From contig NZ_JAGQCV010000004.1 of assembly GCF_024346375.1 (NCBI RefSeq), positions 124,001-188,000 on the forward strand: a DNA stretch of 64,000 nt. Direction: 5' to 3'. Numbering within the stretch: position 1 is the stretch's first letter; every line of letters begins with the position of its first letter. The DNA is from Synechococcus sp. ATX 2A4 (GTDB lineage: Bacteria > Cyanobacteriota > Cyanobacteriia > PCC-6307 > Cyanobiaceae). Below, one piece after another: positions 63,637 through 64,000 of this stretch. The notes under the pieces are model-generated. The model was not told the origin of the DNA and searched no databases. It saw nothing but the letters and a program-made list of their open reading frames with translations. Both the position numbers and the translations under genes were made by a program.

Positions 63637-64000
63637 TCAGCGCAGCCGCCGAAGGCAGAGCTCCTCGAAGGCTGGGCGCAGCAGATAGGGGTACTCACCG
63701 ACCCAGAGCTTCAGCTGCGGCAACCAGGCGTCGGTGAGGGCGCCGATGCGCACGAAATCGGGCCGCTCGCTCAGGGCCAGGCAGCGGATCACCATGCCCC
63801 GGCGGATCAGCTTGTGTTTCTTGTTCATCGGAAAGCGGATCTGGCCCAGGTAGCCGTCGTCGTCTTCCAGTTCCAGGCACAACCAGGTGCGACGGTTCTC
63901 CACCAGCTCCAGCCTCCCGCGGGCATCGGCCTGCTCGTTGCGCTCCTCCACCAGCTCACGGGTGAACAGATCAGCCACCACCCCTTCGAAAATTGCCCCT
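63637..64000 (-). CDS. Conserved hypothetical protein, 5' end possibly outside the window
   Basis: At least 114 residues from GTG 63981, and the frame is open to the right edge (…GAIFEGVVADLFTREL), so the true start may lie outside. The sequence NRRTWLCLELEDDDGYLGQIRFPMNKKHKLIRRGMVIRCLALSERPDFVRIGALTDAWLP suggests a small beta-rich domain. Downstream of hli there is no coupling. No family recognised. Confidence 0.6.
   Translation of the reverse strand, partial: GAIFEGVVADLFTRELVEERNEQADARGRLELVENRRTWLCLELEDDDGYLGQIRFPMNKKHKLIRRGMVIRCLALSERPDFVRIGALTDAWLPQLKLWVGEYPYLLRPAFEELCLRRLR

Overview
The window is about 64 kb of GC-rich DNA (roughly 65% in most genes) from a picocyanobacterium of the Cyanobium / alpha-cyanobacterial Synechococcus type. 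The evidence is the gene content: a ClpR-ClpP3 pair, a high-light-inducible protein, Vipp1/IM30, a Ycf46-type AAA protein, an FtsZ/FtsQ/Ddl cluster, a CobD-like cobalamin gene, the cyanobacterial families DUF3038, DUF4335, DUF2949 and DUF2808, and HIP1 octamers (GCGATCGC, for example at 3250, 13519, 13720, 41069 and 49730). No phage, transposon or CRISPR array was found. The layout is that of a chromosomal core region with a few accessory patches.

Left part (1-25 kb). A truncated secreted protein, biotin ligase, a PLP aminotransferase, thioredoxin and Vipp1 lie on the minus strand. They are followed by a DciA-like DUF721 protein on plus and an envelope block on minus (ArnT-like glycosyltransferase, glycosyltransferase, EamA exporter). 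Plus-strand SppA, chorismate mutase and a DUF2808 protein lead into the conserved run rpmH-rnpA-PH domain-yidC-DUF177-ycf46. A D-lactate-dehydrogenase-like enzyme, a cysteine/cystine lyase-like enzyme, aquaporin, MurE, a glutaredoxin-like protein, YidD and rpsD follow, then an aromatic-decarboxylase-like amidohydrolase, trpC, lpdA and an rRNA methylase.

Middle part (25-49 kb). murA sits between two tRNA-Leu genes. argD, folC and a lumenal pentapeptide-repeat protein form an overlapping plus-strand operon; folC appears to use a CTG start and the pentapeptide gene begins with an 18-bp minisatellite. The minus strand then carries a catabolic-looking group: an enolase-superfamily epimerase, a DUF1611 protein (together resembling the DgcA/DgcN D-glutamate pair), a cytosine-deaminase-like amidohydrolase and an FAD oxidase. 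tRNA-His lies inside this group in the opposite direction. miaB, ddl, an orphan gene, ftsQ and ftsZ form a plus-strand cell-wall and division cluster. An SRP RNA gene, panB, hemW-like, a PIN-TRAM protein, clpR, clpP3, ilvC and cobD complete the block.

Right part (49-64 kb). This is more accessory: an exopolysaccharide-type sugar transferase, a glycosyltransferase, a lower-GC membrane GGDEF protein, a cluster of small orphan genes with overlapping ends, an OmpR/EnvZ-type two-component system, an EF-hand protein preceded by a 14-bp hairpin, DUF3038/DUF4335, apt, DUF2949, a UbiH-like monooxygenase and a high-light-inducible protein. Nearly all gene functions are inferred from family motifs read by eye, and start sites are stated as uncertain where alternatives exist.
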